Shown here: one piece after another, positions 13,739-26,814 of the stretch | Numbering within the stretch: the first letter of the stretch is position 1 | How the letters are laid out: every line of letters starts with the position of its first letter | Assembly (NCBI GenBank): GCA_020726505.1 | Contig: JAHLEZ010000011.1 | Span: 1,984,001-2,048,000 of the forward strand | Length of the DNA stretch: 64,000 nucleotides | Direction of reading: 5' to 3' | From: Leptodontidium sp. MPI-SDFR-AT-0119 | Taxonomy: Eukaryota > Ascomycota > Leotiomycetes > Helotiales > Leptodontidiaceae | Program-made: the position numbers and the translations under genes | Notes under the pieces: model-generated | Seen by the model: only the letters and a program-made list of their open reading frames with translations | Database searches by the model: none | Told to the model about the DNA's origin: nothing

Positions 13739-13984
13739 GTACTAGTTTATATACTACGCTATATATATAAATATATTTTAATACGAGTATAGTAATAAAG
13801 TAATAAATATATAATTTAAAATCTGTGTATATTCTAAGAGAGTGCGAGGAGAGCTAGATTATATACTACGAAACCCTACTAAATCTCCACCGAAACTAGT
13901 CCGGTTAAGTTTTGACCCCTGACTTTGACTTACACCCCCTTTTCCGGACCGAAGTATACTCATGCAGGGACCTGTGGACTAATA
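13739..13984 (-). repeat. Copia-1 copy 2, 5' LTR
   Basis: LTR of about 246 bp starting TGTTAATATAG (RIP form of TGTCGGTGTAG) and ending CTAATA. TSD TTAAG follows at 13985-13989. Several bases shorter than its partner at 6421. Confidence 0.88.
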
Positions 13985-15796
13985 TTAAGTGATGTCCTTA
14001 ATAGCTAAATAGGATTCGGACTAGTTTCGGAGGCGATTTAAGTACTTAACGGCAGCGGCTAAAAATATAAGTAACCGCTAGCTAAATCGTTAAATTGTCA
14101 GAGACTAAGTTAAAATCTCTCTCTTGCCTTTGTCGTTAAAGTATTAAATTACTAGTCTTGACTTCTTATATAAAGTTAACGTCTCCTTACCTTTAACCTC
14201 GTTTATTATTCTTGACTTAAAGATACGGTAGCCTCTTACTTTAAAGTCGTCCTTATAAATAGGTATAAAAACACCCCTTTTAATAAGTACTTCGTATTCT
14301 GTCCTTCGAGACTACTAGAATAGTAGTCTAAGCGCTATAATCTTCCTTTTAACACGAAGTTTAGTAAATAACTCTTAGTCCTTTGTCTCTTTCTTAATTA
14401 AAAACACTTTAATATTATAATTGTTATTAATAATTAGTAAATCTAAGAAGTGTTTCGTAAATAGAATTTAGACAGCGATTTAGGGTAGATTTAGTACTAT
14501 TTTAGTAATATTTCTAATCAGGGATCCTAAATGTTACTTATAAATATCCTTTAATAAGTTTTCTTTTTGTCGTTTAATACTAAAAGTGTCTGTCTTAAAG
14601 GGACGAACTATAGTCGATTAGAACGTACGTATTCTCTTATTTCTTATATTAATCTTATATAATTCTCCCTTAATACTTAAGAAATCGTAAGGTCTTGTTT
14701 ATTCTTTACCCTCTTAATATATTAGAACTTGATTATTAAGGTAGAGACTGTGAATATAAGTAGTTTTAGGGCCGTTTTATATAACTAATATATCGTTGAC
14801 TTTACACGTAATATAGATTTTCTATACTTTCTTTATAGCTTTCTTAATTATAACTGCACGTTACTTAACTGACGGATTTAGGGGGTCTAACTCTATTATT
14901 CTAGGGTATACGCTGAAAATAAGTAATATAAGGATGAGCTTATTAGGTCTAGTTATATCGTTTATTACTTTTACTATTATTTATAATTAGTCTTCGTCGC
15001 TTAACTTAGGGTACTCTTCTATAACGATTTTATAAGCACGGCGTAATAGGCAGTAATATTACTTAACTTTGTTAATTGAATAGTATGCCTTAATAAGTAC
15101 TAGTTTAGGGGTGTTACTTATAAATTTAAGTGTACTCCGAAACTCCTTAGAATTGAAATTAGTACTATAGTCGTATACAACGAAATCCGGAGGTTTAAGG
15201 TATATGTTAATTTATATTGACTTAAATGTATTAAAGGTAGCCTGAGCCGTAGCTGAACTAGGGGCTTTTTAGAGTAGTTTCGCCGCACTAAAACTAATTG
15301 CCTTATTTATTATGTAGAGGGTATATCGTTCTCTAAACATTACGATATTAACGTAGACTATATAATTAAAGTCGACGTCGTCTTATAATTTAAAGCGGAA
15401 CTTATATAGAGCATCTATATATTTCTAGTAATGTTTATATATCTCTTTAACCCTTAATATAACTTCCGAGTCATACTCATGGCTAGCTTAATCTAGTAGG
15501 TGCTAAAGACGTCTTACTAAAGGGTGTCCGAAACGCCTATAAAGCCGACGTATTTCTAGTTTAGTTAGGTGGCATGTATTTATTATTCCGGTCGAAGTGT
15601 CTAGTAATTGACAATATTAGTCTAAAAGTAGCCATAGATGCTTATACTTCCGTATAATTAAGTGCTTCTTATTACCCTAAATCAAGACATTACGTAAGTT
15701 ATTGTATTACGCGTTAAGCGTATTTAATTATTATAAGCAAACTAAAAATAAGATATTTACGTCTACGATTTAAAAGTCTATTTCTTTAGCTAGAGT
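13985..15796 (-). pseudogene. Copia-1 copy 1 pol, integrase and N-terminal RT piece
   Basis: Middle piece of the copy 1 polyprotein, aligned with 9394-11210 of copy 2 and roughly 23460-25260 of copy 3. It covers the integrase and the start of RT, with heavy RIP. Its left end is the TTAAG duplicate made by copy 2. Its right end is AGAGT at 15792-15796, the TSD of Gypsy-2, and the frame continues at 39001. Confidence 0.85.
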
Positions 15797-16098
15797 TATT
15801 ACGGCTGGCCAAAGGTTGTTACTGCGAGTGGACTCAAGCTTTATATTTGGACCTAAGGCTACGCTTAGAATCGAGAAGAAAAGACAAGGAGAAAAGGAGA
15901 GCTCCCCGTAAGGGAGGGCTCGAGTATATATATATAAAGGACCCTCCTAATAGGGCCTAGTGTAGTCGAGTACTATTTACGTCAATATATCGCAGGCTCG
16001 CTACTTAGTCTTCCTTATCAGGCTTAGCGCCGTCGCATAGCCAGCGATACTACGAGCTAGTGTCGGTTAAAATACGAGGCGTATCGTAAGTCGTAACA
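15797..16098 (-). repeat. Gypsy-2 3' LTR
   Basis: 302-bp LTR, TATTACGGCTGG (RIP of TGTTACGG) to GTCGTAACA on the + strand, preceded by AGAGT. It matches 38699-39000 with transition differences. Confidence 0.92.
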
Positions 16099-16113
16099 TT
16101 ACCCCCCCCTCTA
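16099..16113 (-). other. Gypsy-2 polypurine tract
   Basis: On the - strand this reads AGAGGGGGGGGTAA directly before the 3' LTR, the expected primer site for plus-strand synthesis. It confirms the element's direction. Confidence 0.7.
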
Positions 16114-16149
16114 AAAAAACTGCGTCCGCGCAATTGTAGCTATAACTAT

Positions 16150-17189
16150 GTCGTCCTCGAGGTCGTTATAGTCGTCGATACTAGCGTTATAAGCCTTTAG
16201 CCACTTTAGGAGAGCTCTTAGCGGGCCTTTAATATTCGGATACTTTAAGTGGAACCTCTTAATTATATATAGAGCTGTTATAGCGTCTAAGTATAAGTAC
16301 TACTTTAGGTCTTCGTCGGCGCCTAGCCACTTAATATAATAGAATAGCTTGTTCTATATAACCTTAAAGCCAAGGATGCCTTCAATTTCCCACTTATCTT
16401 GCTCAGGCAGTAACTAGATAAGTGCCGGCGTAGCTTTGGCTTGTCCCGGTAGGGGGTTATCGACGTATTTGCGGAGCGAGTGCGAGTAAAAAACGGGGTA
16501 AATTAACTAGTCCTCTAATAGCTTAACTCTCTAACTTTCTCCTTCCTTAGCGATTACTTTAACTGGGCCGTACTACTTGTCAAAGAGCTTCCTTGAGGGT
16601 CGGTCGACATTCTAGTTCCGAGTGTCGACTAATACTAGGTCGCTAACGTCCTAATTAACGGCGCGTCGCCCACGGTTCGTTAGTCGTTTTATTTTCTCTT
16701 ATTAGTCTTTTAGGGACGACTAGGCGACTTTTATAACCTCCTTTATTCGTAAGGTTACTTATAAAGCTTCCTCGCGGTTGAGTTTCTTTATTATTATAAC
16801 CGGCGGCTTTAGGTTAATTAAGTCCTAGGAAGTCCTTAGTTTAACGCCGTTAAGTAACTAGAAAGGGGACAGGCGGCTTAGGGACTCGTGCGGTAACGTT
16901 AATTAAGCGATGTCTATAATTAGTAAGAGGTCGCTCTAATTGTCTTAGTAGTAGTAGTAAAAGGGACGGAGCCGCTACTTGATATATTAGTTCGTTACTT
17001 CCGTCTAGCCGTTAACGTTTAAGTTATACGCCGTCGTTAGCTTTACCTTAGTCTCGAGGATACGACAGTACTCCTTCTAAAAGGAGGAGACGAACTGAGG
17101 TCCTCGGTCTGAGACAATAGAGTCCGGCATGCCGAAGTGTCGAGTCTAATAGACGAGGAAGAGAATAACTATGCCTTTAGCCGTAATCG
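16150..17189 (-). pseudogene. Gypsy-2 pol, integrase second half and chromodomain
   Basis: Continues the integrase interrupted at 32269. On the - strand just below 17189 the frame reads through MPDSIVSDRGPQFVSSF, the region of the second catalytic Asp. Near 16250-16370 the C-terminus reads FYYIKWLGADED and later FHLKYPNIKGP, a chromodomain of the kind at the end of fungal chromovirus polyproteins. Chromodomains guide integration to particular chromatin in that family. TAG/TAA interruptions are common. The break carries TSD TATCG (17190-17194 and 32264-32268). Confidence 0.87.
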
Positions 17190-17194
17190 TATCG

Positions 17195-17390
17195 TGTCGT
17201 GCAGGTTATGGTAGGCCGGCTAAGCGAGCCCAATCAAAGGCACCATGGCCAAAGCGCCCGCGACTTCCATATTCAGGGAGCTCGAATAGACTATACGTAG
17301 ATAGATAACAATCAATTACAGGACTGCGTATACCTTAATAATACGTCAATTTCGCCTCTGTGGAGCCTCTAGGCGTGCTCTTGCACGACA
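17195..17390 (+). repeat. Copia-2 5' LTR
   Basis: 196 bp, TGTCGTGCAGG...TTGCACGACA with a perfect seven-base inverted end (TGTCGTG/CACGACA). Preceded by TATCG. Confidence 0.93.
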
Positions 17391-17401
17391 GTTATGAGCC
17401 C
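17391..17401 (+). other. Copia-2 primer-binding site, complementary to initiator tRNA-Met anticodon arm
   Basis: GTTATGAGCCC begins directly after the 5' LTR. Its complement GGGCTCATAAC is the anticodon stem-loop (anticodon CAU) of eukaryotic initiator tRNA-Met. Copia-type elements of insects are known to prime from a half of this tRNA cut in the anticodon loop. The match is seen directly; use as primer is inferred. Confidence 0.7.
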
Positions 17402-17577
17402 CGTAAGCTATTAAAGCTTCCTAGTCGCATACACGCGCCGACGTGGCTCTATAGAGGTATGTAGAGGCTTTCTTACCGCTGCCTTACACACGTACTAACA
17501 GTATTTAAAAGCCCGTTAATAACCCTTAAATTATCAAAACCTCTTCGAAATCATTATATGTATACCTAAAACCGACA

Positions 17578-20500
17578 ATGTCGCTTCTTAGGCTACCTGC
17601 GGACTGCAATTTGAAGGCGCGGAAGGATTAGGCGACATGGCACCTGCGCTTGAATTTCTATGCTGGCTTTATAGGCGCACTAGACATAGTAAACCCTAGT
17701 GCCCCTGTGACAGGCTATATTCCAAACCTCCGACTAAAGGCTCCAACGCTCGAAAGTACCGCGAAAGAGGTTGCAAAGACTTAGTTAAGCTAGTATTACG
17801 CTAATATTGTAGCTTGGAAAGCAGTAAACCTATAACCGTCTTTAACACCTGAGTCGACTGACAATACGTGGGCTACACTAACCTTAGAGCCATCGATAGA
17901 TACTTAAATAAAAGGGACAAGTCTAGAAGAAGTTAGTCTACCTCCTTACTTGACAATTACAGAGATATAATAGATTTACACAGTATAAGTTAAGGAGTAC
18001 TAGTACACGCTTGCTGAATAGACGAGCTAAAATAATAAATATATGGCTTTATATAACTGGCTCTCTGAAATAGTAGACGATTCGCTTTTAGACTCTGCGA
18101 TTAGGGAACTAGAGGGCAAGAGCGAACTGAGTATATAAAAGCTAGTTAGTACACTTTAGCGCGATATAACACTGTTAGAATCGTCGGTCCTTATTATAGT
18201 AGTCACGGAATACAAGAAGGCTTTAAGGGAGGCACATGAGGGAAAAGTCAACGTTAATTAGTGAATGAAGGACTTCTTGAAGGCTTATAAGAATACTAAA
18301 GCGTACAATATACTTGAAGTCAAGGGCACTGTGGCTCTAAAGAAGTGGCTACGTGCGGTGGGAGTTTATATGTACCCTGACTAGGCAAATCTTATCTTTA
18401 GTATAATTATACGCGACGACTAACTTAGAAAAGAGTATAGTTTTACTCTTAACGACTATATTTAAGTGCTCCCTAATATAAACTAAGAGTACATTATGTT
18501 TAAGAAGCCTAGGCGTCAAGGAGGGGGTGGTAGTCAATACTTAACCCTTAGAAGAATGGACGATAGTACGTCGGGCGTAAGCTCTAGTAGATCTCGCTCT
18601 CGCGGCTAAGGTAACTTATACTTATATGGCATGAACAGTAAGTACTTCTTTGAGCCGCTTAAGTGTTAAAGACTACGTTATATAGTTAATAGAACGACTA
18701 CTAAAGGCATAAAGTATATACTAAACGCTGACGAAGTAATTATAACTCGCAAGAAGTTAGAGACTGTAGACTTCAGGGAGCTCAAGGCCGCTATAGCTAA
18801 AGAAGGTTGGAAGTACGTTATAGTAGTTAAAATCACTGGAGCTAATAGTACTAATACCTTTAAACTTACTATTAACGCCAAAACAGCCGATGCCGCTGCA
18901 CTTATAGGAAATAAAGATAAAGGCAAAGTTACGTAGGAAGGAATAAGGAGTATTAACACAGTTGTACTTGACTTAAACCTCCTTGACGACATAATCTAGG
19001 ACGACACTCTTAACGCTAGTATATATAGTACTATAGAGTTCTAACGCTACCTTCTATTAAATAGTACTCTTGTCGATAACTGCGGCGCGACTTACTTAGT
19101 TAATAGTATTAATAAACTAGTCCCTAGTAGCTTCAAACGTATTATAGGAGAATCAGTTGACGCGGGCACCTTAAGCCTGCCTATTATTAGCAGAGGTACA
19201 CGCATCTTTGAAAACGCTATATATAGACTTGCCGGACTATATACTAGGGACTTGACGCTGTTTAATGTGGCTATTATAGAGGGGTTTAATATTAATATTA
19301 TCTTAGAGAGCCTCCTTGCACAGTCGGGGGTGTGGTATAATAGTACTAACACGACTTTGCGCGTAAGTAGTGCTAAAGAGAACTATATAATGAGAAACCT
19401 GTAGCGTAGGTGGAACCTTATAATATTTGAATATAAGTTAATTAACAACTGCTCGCGCTCTCTATAACTACGTGTATTTATAAAGACTTGTAAATCTCTT
19501 ACTATAATGATATACCTGATAATTAGTAGACGACTATACTCTCTTAAGAAGTATACCTTTTAATTAACTCGTAGTTTCTTACGACCTCGGAGTGACATAG
19601 TACAAATGTGGCACTTACGGGCTAGTTACCTCGGCAAAATGGCCCTAGAAGCTCTTGTGAAGTATGCCCGTAATGTTTAAATCGATGGAATTACTGGCAT
19701 ATAATGCGAAAGCTGTGCTGTGACACACTCAAATTAACGACTATCGCGTAGAGAATTAGATAATAAGTCCCCGAGACCTTTCTTTAAAGTCACATGGGAC
19801 CTGTTTAACTACTCTATAGGCTATAATGGCATATACTGGCTATTGTTAATTAAGGACGAATATAGTAGAAAGCTTTTCGTATTTACACTTACGAGTAAAG
19901 CCAACGAGTTAATTATAGGAGTACTTAAAGCTTTTGAGGCATAGACTAGACGCTAATACGGTCTAGCTATATATAAAGTCAGGTCTGATAACGACACGTC
20001 TGTAATTAACACAAGATACTGGACTTAGTACGACTAATAGGCGTTAGATAATGGCATCGACCTAGAGCTTACTCTTGTCTACACGCATGAGCTAAATAGA
20101 GGTGCAGAAAGAGCTGGTGGGGAGCTAATTATTAAGGCCTTGAAAATGATAACAGGCGCTAATCTACTATTTAAGTTATAGCCGGAAGCTGTTTTAACGG
20201 CTATATACTTATATAATATGTCGTTATTAGCTAAGAGAGTTATAAGTTTACTAAACGAAGTCTTAGAAGTATGGTTTAAGTAGTATTTTCAGTGGTACGA
20301 TTTATATATAGTAAAGAGGTTGCTGGTTGATTTGAGACTTGACTGGAGTAATGCTTTCGCGTATAGCGCTAAAGCTTACGCGATAATTAAAGACCGACAA
20401 GCTCTCTGTGACAAGAGAGGCTTTAAGGTTAACCCTAGGGGGCATGTCGGATACTTAGTTGGCTATTATGTAACTAATATATATAGGGTCTGGATACCCT

Positions 20501-20690
20501 TGTTAAAGCGTGTAATACGTACTCGAAACGTTGTTTTTGATAAGGTATAGTTCTATAGTAAGTAGGCAGTAGTCGGCTAACTACTACTAATACTTAAATA
20601 AGTCGTTGATATACTTGTAAAGCCTGAGGCCGCTTAGGACGCCGAGTTAGCTATTGAACACGTAGCGGACGAGTATGCGGAGGCGAAAAA
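17578..20690 (+). pseudogene. Copia-2 gag, protease and integrase
   Basis: Starts at ATG 17578 (MSLLRLPADCNLKARKD). Gag runs to about 18950. A protease active-site motif DNCGATYLVN is at 19075-19105. The integrase zinc region reads WHLRASYLGK and later CESCAVTHS near 19605-19730. The core begins VTWDLFNYSIGYNG near 19785, and NPRGHVGYLVGYYVTNIYR near 20430 is the conserved block before the integrase C-terminus. An open segment spans 20320-20550. Far fewer stops than in the other elements, but still several TAG/TAA. The frame is cut at 20690 by Copia-1 copy 3 and resumes at 28226. Confidence 0.9.
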
Positions 20691-20947
20691 TGTTGGTCCA
20701 CAGGTCCCTACATGAACATACTTCGGTTTAGAAAAGTGAGTGCGGGTCAAATTTAGGGGTTAGAGCCTAGCCGGACTAGTTTCGGTGGAGATTCGGTGGG
20801 GTTCTGTAATATATAGTCTAACTCTCCTCGCACTCTCTTAGAATAGACATAGATTTTTGAACTAACTATTTATTACTCTGTCACTATACTCACATTAGAA
20901 TATATTCACATATACAACGTAATACATAAACTAGTACTACACCGACA
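20691..20947 (+). repeat. Copia-1 copy 3, 5' LTR
   Basis: 257 bp, TGTTGGTCCACAGG...ACACCGACA. Preceded by AAAAA. Confidence 0.94.
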
Positions 20948-21268
20948 CTAATTAATAACAAGCTTATATCGTTAACCTTACTATAAACAGAAAAGGTCTT
21001 AAGCTATAGAACAGATTCTAGGCTTTAACTTAAGAAGTACTTTACTATATTTTCCTTAAAGAGTAGTTTACCTTTTCTAGATTATAAAGGGAAGGCAACT
21101 TCTCTCTTAAGACTCGATTAAGACGATTGTACGTTAGAGAAGAGTTATCACAATACGACAATTACTCTACAAAGACTATTAATTTAATATCCTTGAATCT
21201 AAAACTTTAGACCTTTAAGAAACCTATCCGAGAACCCACCGGATCGCCTACGAATCGAATCCGACACA

Positions 21269-24200
21269 ATGGCGGATACTTCGGCAGAGCCAGAATTAAC
21301 TCCAGAAACATTTAATAATACGGCAACACTAGATCTTAGTCTAATTTTCACGGGAGACGCAACGGCATACTCGTAGAAGTTCTGTGAGTCCTTTTATAAC
21401 GGCTATATTAAGAGAGAATTCCTTTTCTAAGACTTTTGGGAGTATTTTAAAGGTTAAACGGCAAAAGAGTTTAAGTTAATTAAGGTTATAGAACGTATAT
21501 ACTTCAAGGACGACCTACGAGCCTTTAATATATTTATACGACGACAGAGGGGGACAAGGACGGCAGAGGCTTTAGCGGAGGCAGTACAAGCTAAGGAAAA
21601 TTTGTGGCTAGAGGACTAAATAAAGATACAAATTCGGAACTACCCCAAATTAGTACTAAATCACCTCCGGGAATTAGTCTCTCGCCTATTACCGCTATTT
21701 CTAATAACACTTTAATAAAATCAATCCCCGATGTCTCCACAACATTAACTAAAGGTAATCATCTATTTTATAAAGGAAGACACTCCTTCGGAAGGGTCAG
21801 GAGTAAAGCTTATAGAGACGATTTAATTATTAAGATTACTTAAGATCTCCCTTACTAAAGGAGATAAGGTCGAGGATTTATATAGTATAACCCCCCTACT
21901 TATAGTCCTAAAGAAGGAGTTCTCATTTACTCCTAAAAGAGATCCCCTAAGTAATCTCTACCCGTGGAGATTAAATAACTACGCGTTACTAAATCTTACA
22001 CTAACGCCAGTAATATACTCACGGGATAAGTCATTACTACTATTTAAGGTTCCTAAGACTACTAGACTATATACAGAGCCGATTCGGCTATTATAATATA
22101 TCATAGATCTATTAACCCCAGACTAAGTAAAATCGTTAATAAACCTTATTAAGATGTATACTAAGGAGCTTTAATATAATAGAGACAAGGACTACTTAAA
22201 TAAGAAACTCCACATCTTCGCCGACTTATATTAAAAGGCATTAGTTAAGACTAAGGTCTAGAACTAAGCTTTTCTATTAATATTACGAGATAGAGCTAGT
22301 TCGTACTATTACTAGTACCTTTAGAATAAGAGGTACTTATTTAATAAGCTTATTAAGACGACTCGCGAACACTTTGAGACAGAGGAGAGAGTTAATAAGT
22401 TCCTTAGCCGGTGGTTTAGTCTAACTTTCTCGTTATTTTAAGAGGAGCCTTACTAGACAGGAAAACTAGTACTAACTTAATTAGAAAACTTCGCTAAGGA
22501 ATTACAAAGTATTCAGTTTAGCCTAAAAGACGACAATATATAAAACGACAAAACACTCCGCGATAAACTCGTATAAAGAGTATTAGGGAACCCCCTCTTT
22601 AAAATAGCCTTATTTCAGGCACCCCTTACTTTCCCTATATTAATAAATAGTCTTCGCTCCGCCGTCAGCGTTAAAGTAACTCATGACTCGGGATCGAGGG
22701 TAGGCAAGTACTCTAGATCACATATAAATCACTACTAATCTTATATCACAGATAGGGCGGCTTATTACTCTAACCACAAGATGAAATTTTTAAGTGGAAA
22801 CAAACGCGGAGACAAATTCTAGCTTATACTAGGCTACATAAGCTATATTATCTATAAAAAGATAAATTACTATAGTAATTATTACTTTAACAAAGAGTAA
22901 GTAGCGTTAAAGGCACAATACTTCGCGGCGCGTAAGGCCGAAAGAGTAAAGGCCACAAATAAGACCTTTAGGAGCTACTTAACTTATATTAAGGGGATCG
23001 ACCCTAATTCAGACTAAAACTAGACTATATCTGGACACTATTTAGGAAGTCACTAAAATATAAATTTAAACACTTTAATAGATATTAACGATTCTTTAAA
23101 GAGTTCCGACGACAATAATAGTAATAGTACTACAAACTTCACGACTATATTTACAGTAAGTGAGGCACAATATAACGCACAAGAAGTCATAGGCTAACTT
23201 AAGAAGAAGAAAGCTACTCACATCTTAAAAAGTAAAATCAAGAGACCTACTTCGAGCGAGGCCTATACAACGTAATAAACAGATAGATTCTTTCAAGAGC
23301 TATTAATTAACACAAGGGCATTTAATAAAAACACGGGAGGAATTAACTAACTACGAGCATTATAACGAATTCAAGATATTAAGTTTAATACTAGCCAGGC
23401 AAGCCAGAGCCGGATCATATTCGATGCCAGTTCGCGACTGTCCCTAAGGGGTTACCACAGTTAACACTCTAGCTAAAGAAATAGACTTCCAAATCGTAGA
23501 CGCGGATATCCTATTTTTAGTTTGCCTACAACAACTAAATATACTAAATACACAATATAACAACCTACGCAATATCTTAATTTAAAGCGACAAAAAGTAC
23601 TTAATTATATAGAAGTATAAACATCTATAATTACTTTTAAATTAATATCGTCAATTACTAGACACTTTTACTAGAACGATAAATACATACTACTTAACTA
23701 AACTAAAAATACGTCGGCTTTATAGGCGTTTTAGACACCCTTTAGTAAGACGTCTTCAGCACTTACTAAATCAAGCTAGCTATAAGTATAACTCGGAAGT
23801 CATATTAAGGGTCAAAGAGATATATAAGCATTACTAGAAATATATAAATACTCCATATAAGTTCTACTTTAAGTTACAAGACGACGTCGACTTTAATTAT
23901 ATAGTCTACGTTAATATTACAATGTTTAGAGAACAATATACCCTCTACATAATAAATAAGGCAACTAGTTTTAGTGCGGCGAAACTACTCCGAAAGGCCC
24001 CCAGTTCCGCTACGGCTTAGGCCACTTTTAATGTATTTAAGTTAACATAGATTGACACTTACTTAAGACTTTTAGATTTCGTCGTATACGACTATAGTAC
24101 TAATTTTAATTCTAAAGAGTTTTAGAGTACACTTAGATTTATAAGTAGTACTCTTAAGCTAGTACTTATTAAGGCATATTATTTAATTAATAAAGTTAAG

Positions 24201-26525
24201 CGATATTACCGCCTATTACGCCGTGCCTACGAAATCATCTCTAAAGAGTACCCTGAATTAAGCGACAAAGACCGACTACAAATAATAGTAAAAGTAGTAA
24301 ATAATATAATTAGTCTTAATAGGCTGATCCTTATATTACTTATTTTTGGGGTATACTCTAGAATAACAAAGCTAAATCCCCTAAATCCGTTAGTCGAGCA
24401 ACGTGCGGCTACGATTAAGAAAGCCATAAAGGAAGTACAGAAAATCTATATTATACGCAAAGTCAGCGATACGTTAGCCATATAAAACGGCCCTAGAACC
24501 ACTTATATTCACGATCTCCACCTTAATAATTAAGTTCTAATATATCAAGAGAGTAAAAAATAGACAAGACCTTACGATTTCTTAAGTATTAAGGGAGAAT
24601 TATATAAGATCAACATAAGAAATAAGAGAATACGTACGTTCCGATCAACTATAGTTTGTCCCTTTAAGACAGACACCTTTAACGTTAAATAATAAAAAGA
24701 AAACTTACTAAAAGATATTTATAAGTAACATTTAAGATCCCCGATTAGAAACACCACCGAAACAGCACTAAATCCACCCCAAATCGCTATTTAAATTCCA
24801 TTTACGAAACACCTCCTAAATTTACTAATTATTAATAACAATTACAATACTAAAGTGTTTTTAATTAAAAAGGAGACAAAGGACTAGGAGTTATTTATTA
24901 AACTTCGTACTAAAAGGAAAATTATAGTGTTTAGGCTACTATTCTAATAGTCCTAAAGGACGGAATACGAAGTACTCATTAAAAGGGGTATTTTTGTGTC
25001 TATCTATAAGGACGACCCTAAAGTAAGAGGCCACTATATCTTTAAGTCAAAAATAGTAGACGAAGTCAAAGGCAAGGAGACGTTAACTCTATATAAGAAG
25101 TTAAGACTAGTAATTCAGTGCTTTAACGACAAAGGGAAGAGAGAAATATTGACTTAGTCTCTAATAATCTAACAGTCTAGCCAGCGGTTACTTATTTTCT
25201 TAGTCGCTACTATTAAGCACTTAAATCGCCTCCGAAACTAGTCCAAATCTCATCTAGTTATTAGGGACATTACTCAAGCTTATGTCTAAGCAGAAACAAG
25301 GCTTCTCCAAGACATTTTTATATAGTTACTAGAAGAAATCACAAGAGATTTCCCTCCTAATATAATATTTATAGTAATACTACTATTATATAATATACTT
25401 AAGTCCGGAAACCATTAGTTTAATATATACTATAAACATTATATAGAGAACCTATAAATAAAGACATTAATATACGACTTATACTTACTAATTAACACTA
25501 AGGAAAGCTATAATTTTAAAGTCGTAAGAATATAAATAGACGACACGCTAATTTTAGGAGATAAGGACTTCTTAGTAAGAGAGTAAAATGAGATTACTAA
25601 GGCTAGTTTTCTAACGAAGCCAATATAAGTACTACTCTTTACTAAAACTATTACATTTAATAAGTACACTATCTCTATAGACAGGGACAGCCTTTATATG
25701 TTACAGAAGGGTCAGGGAGTAAGGCTAGAGCTAGTCGACGTAGGAAAAGAAGACTATAAGAAGGCTTATAAAGAGTAACGAGCTCGTGCGGCTTACTTTA
25801 CTATTATATATTAGCCGGAAGTAATATTTAACCTCTCTATTGCAGCGTAACACTAAGATCTAACAGAAGACGACGTTAAGGCCTTAAACCTACGCCTTAA
25901 ATAGCAAATAGACAACTTAAAAAGAGGACTTTGATACGTACTAATTAACTTACGGTCCGCGAAAGTCTACGTTTTTATAAACGGTTCTTTTATTAATAAT
26001 AAAGACTTGAGTTCACAGATAAGTTTCGTATTAGTAATTAGTGCCGAAACGGTAGGGGATACGTAGTTCACTTTGACTAGTAATATCGTATATACTAGCT
26101 CGACGAAATATAAAAGAGTAACTTGTGTAGTACTTATATTAGAGTTATATACTATAGTAACTAGCATCGATATATTAATCTCCCTTAGTACGACTATTAA
26201 TATAGTAATTAATAAGCTTAGTATCTCACGTCTTTTTACTATTATTTACACGGATTCTTTATCCCTTTATAAGTGTATTATTAAGCTCAATACAACGAAA
26301 GAGAAGCGCCTAATAATCGATATTATAGTTATTCGTTAATTATATAAGCGTAAAGAGCTAATAAAGGTTTAATAGATTAATAATACTAATAATCCTGCCG
26401 ACGCTATAACGAAGAGTACTCCGAATAAGGCTCTTCGGGATTTTATTAATATTAACATCCTTATTATTAAGATAGAGGGTTAAGTTTAATAGTTAACCGG
26501 AGTTAATTTAGACTAGTAATAGAGG
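21269..26525 (+). pseudogene. Copia-1 copy 3 gag-pol
   Basis: Starts at ATG 21269 (MADTSAEPELTPETF). Gag extends to about 22950 and ends in a decayed knuckle near 22850 (KINYYSNYYFNKE). A protease-like stretch IIFDASSRLSLRGY is near 23420. Integrase covers 23690-24490: RLYRRFRHPLVRRLQ, FKLQDDVDFNY and QRAATIKKAIKEVQKI. RT covers 24960-25790, with a DDTLILGDKDF block near 25535, characteristic of a large fungal copia lineage. RNase H lies at 25960-26480, with IYTDSLSLYKCIIKLN and NPADAITKSTPNKALRDF. Stops of RIP type interrupt it throughout. The coding frame ends near 26525, leaving 1.4 kb before the 3' LTR. Confidence 0.9.
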
Positions 26526-26814
26526 GGTTTCTTACACTCGTTGATTTTTTTTATATATTTCCTTACAACTCTCATTTATTAATTCATTACTTACGATTAT
26601 TTTCATATTCAATTAATTTACGAAGTCAGAAACGCATTCGATTTAGTTCTAAACACCCTTTAATTCAAAGCACTAATAGGCGGCCTTACGACGATACTCT
26701 AATAGGGACAAACTGCCGGTTTTACTATAGGGGGCTACTCCCGTATAATAGTATAAAGAAAGTGCCGCCACGAAGAACTTACTACGAAGCTAATCCAAAA
26801 CAAGGCCGAATCCC

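Larger units (their letters stand above)
6421..13984 (-). mobile_element. Copia-1 copy 2: complete Ty1/copia element nested in its own sibling
   Basis: Uninterrupted 7,564-bp element with TSD TTAAG at 6416-6420 and 13985-13989. LTRs are 6421-6676 and 13739-13984. Gag, protease, integrase, RT and RNase H lie on the - strand in copia order (integrase before RT). It is inserted in the RT region of copy 1, in the same orientation, so the first pass looks like a 3-kb tandem duplication (3460-6420 versus 6421-9390). Confidence 0.92.

Noticed and set aside
21604..21843. 79-residue + strand frame in Copia-1 copy 3 as a separate gene
   Set aside because: It is an out-of-phase reading of the gag region; gag continues in another frame on both sides.
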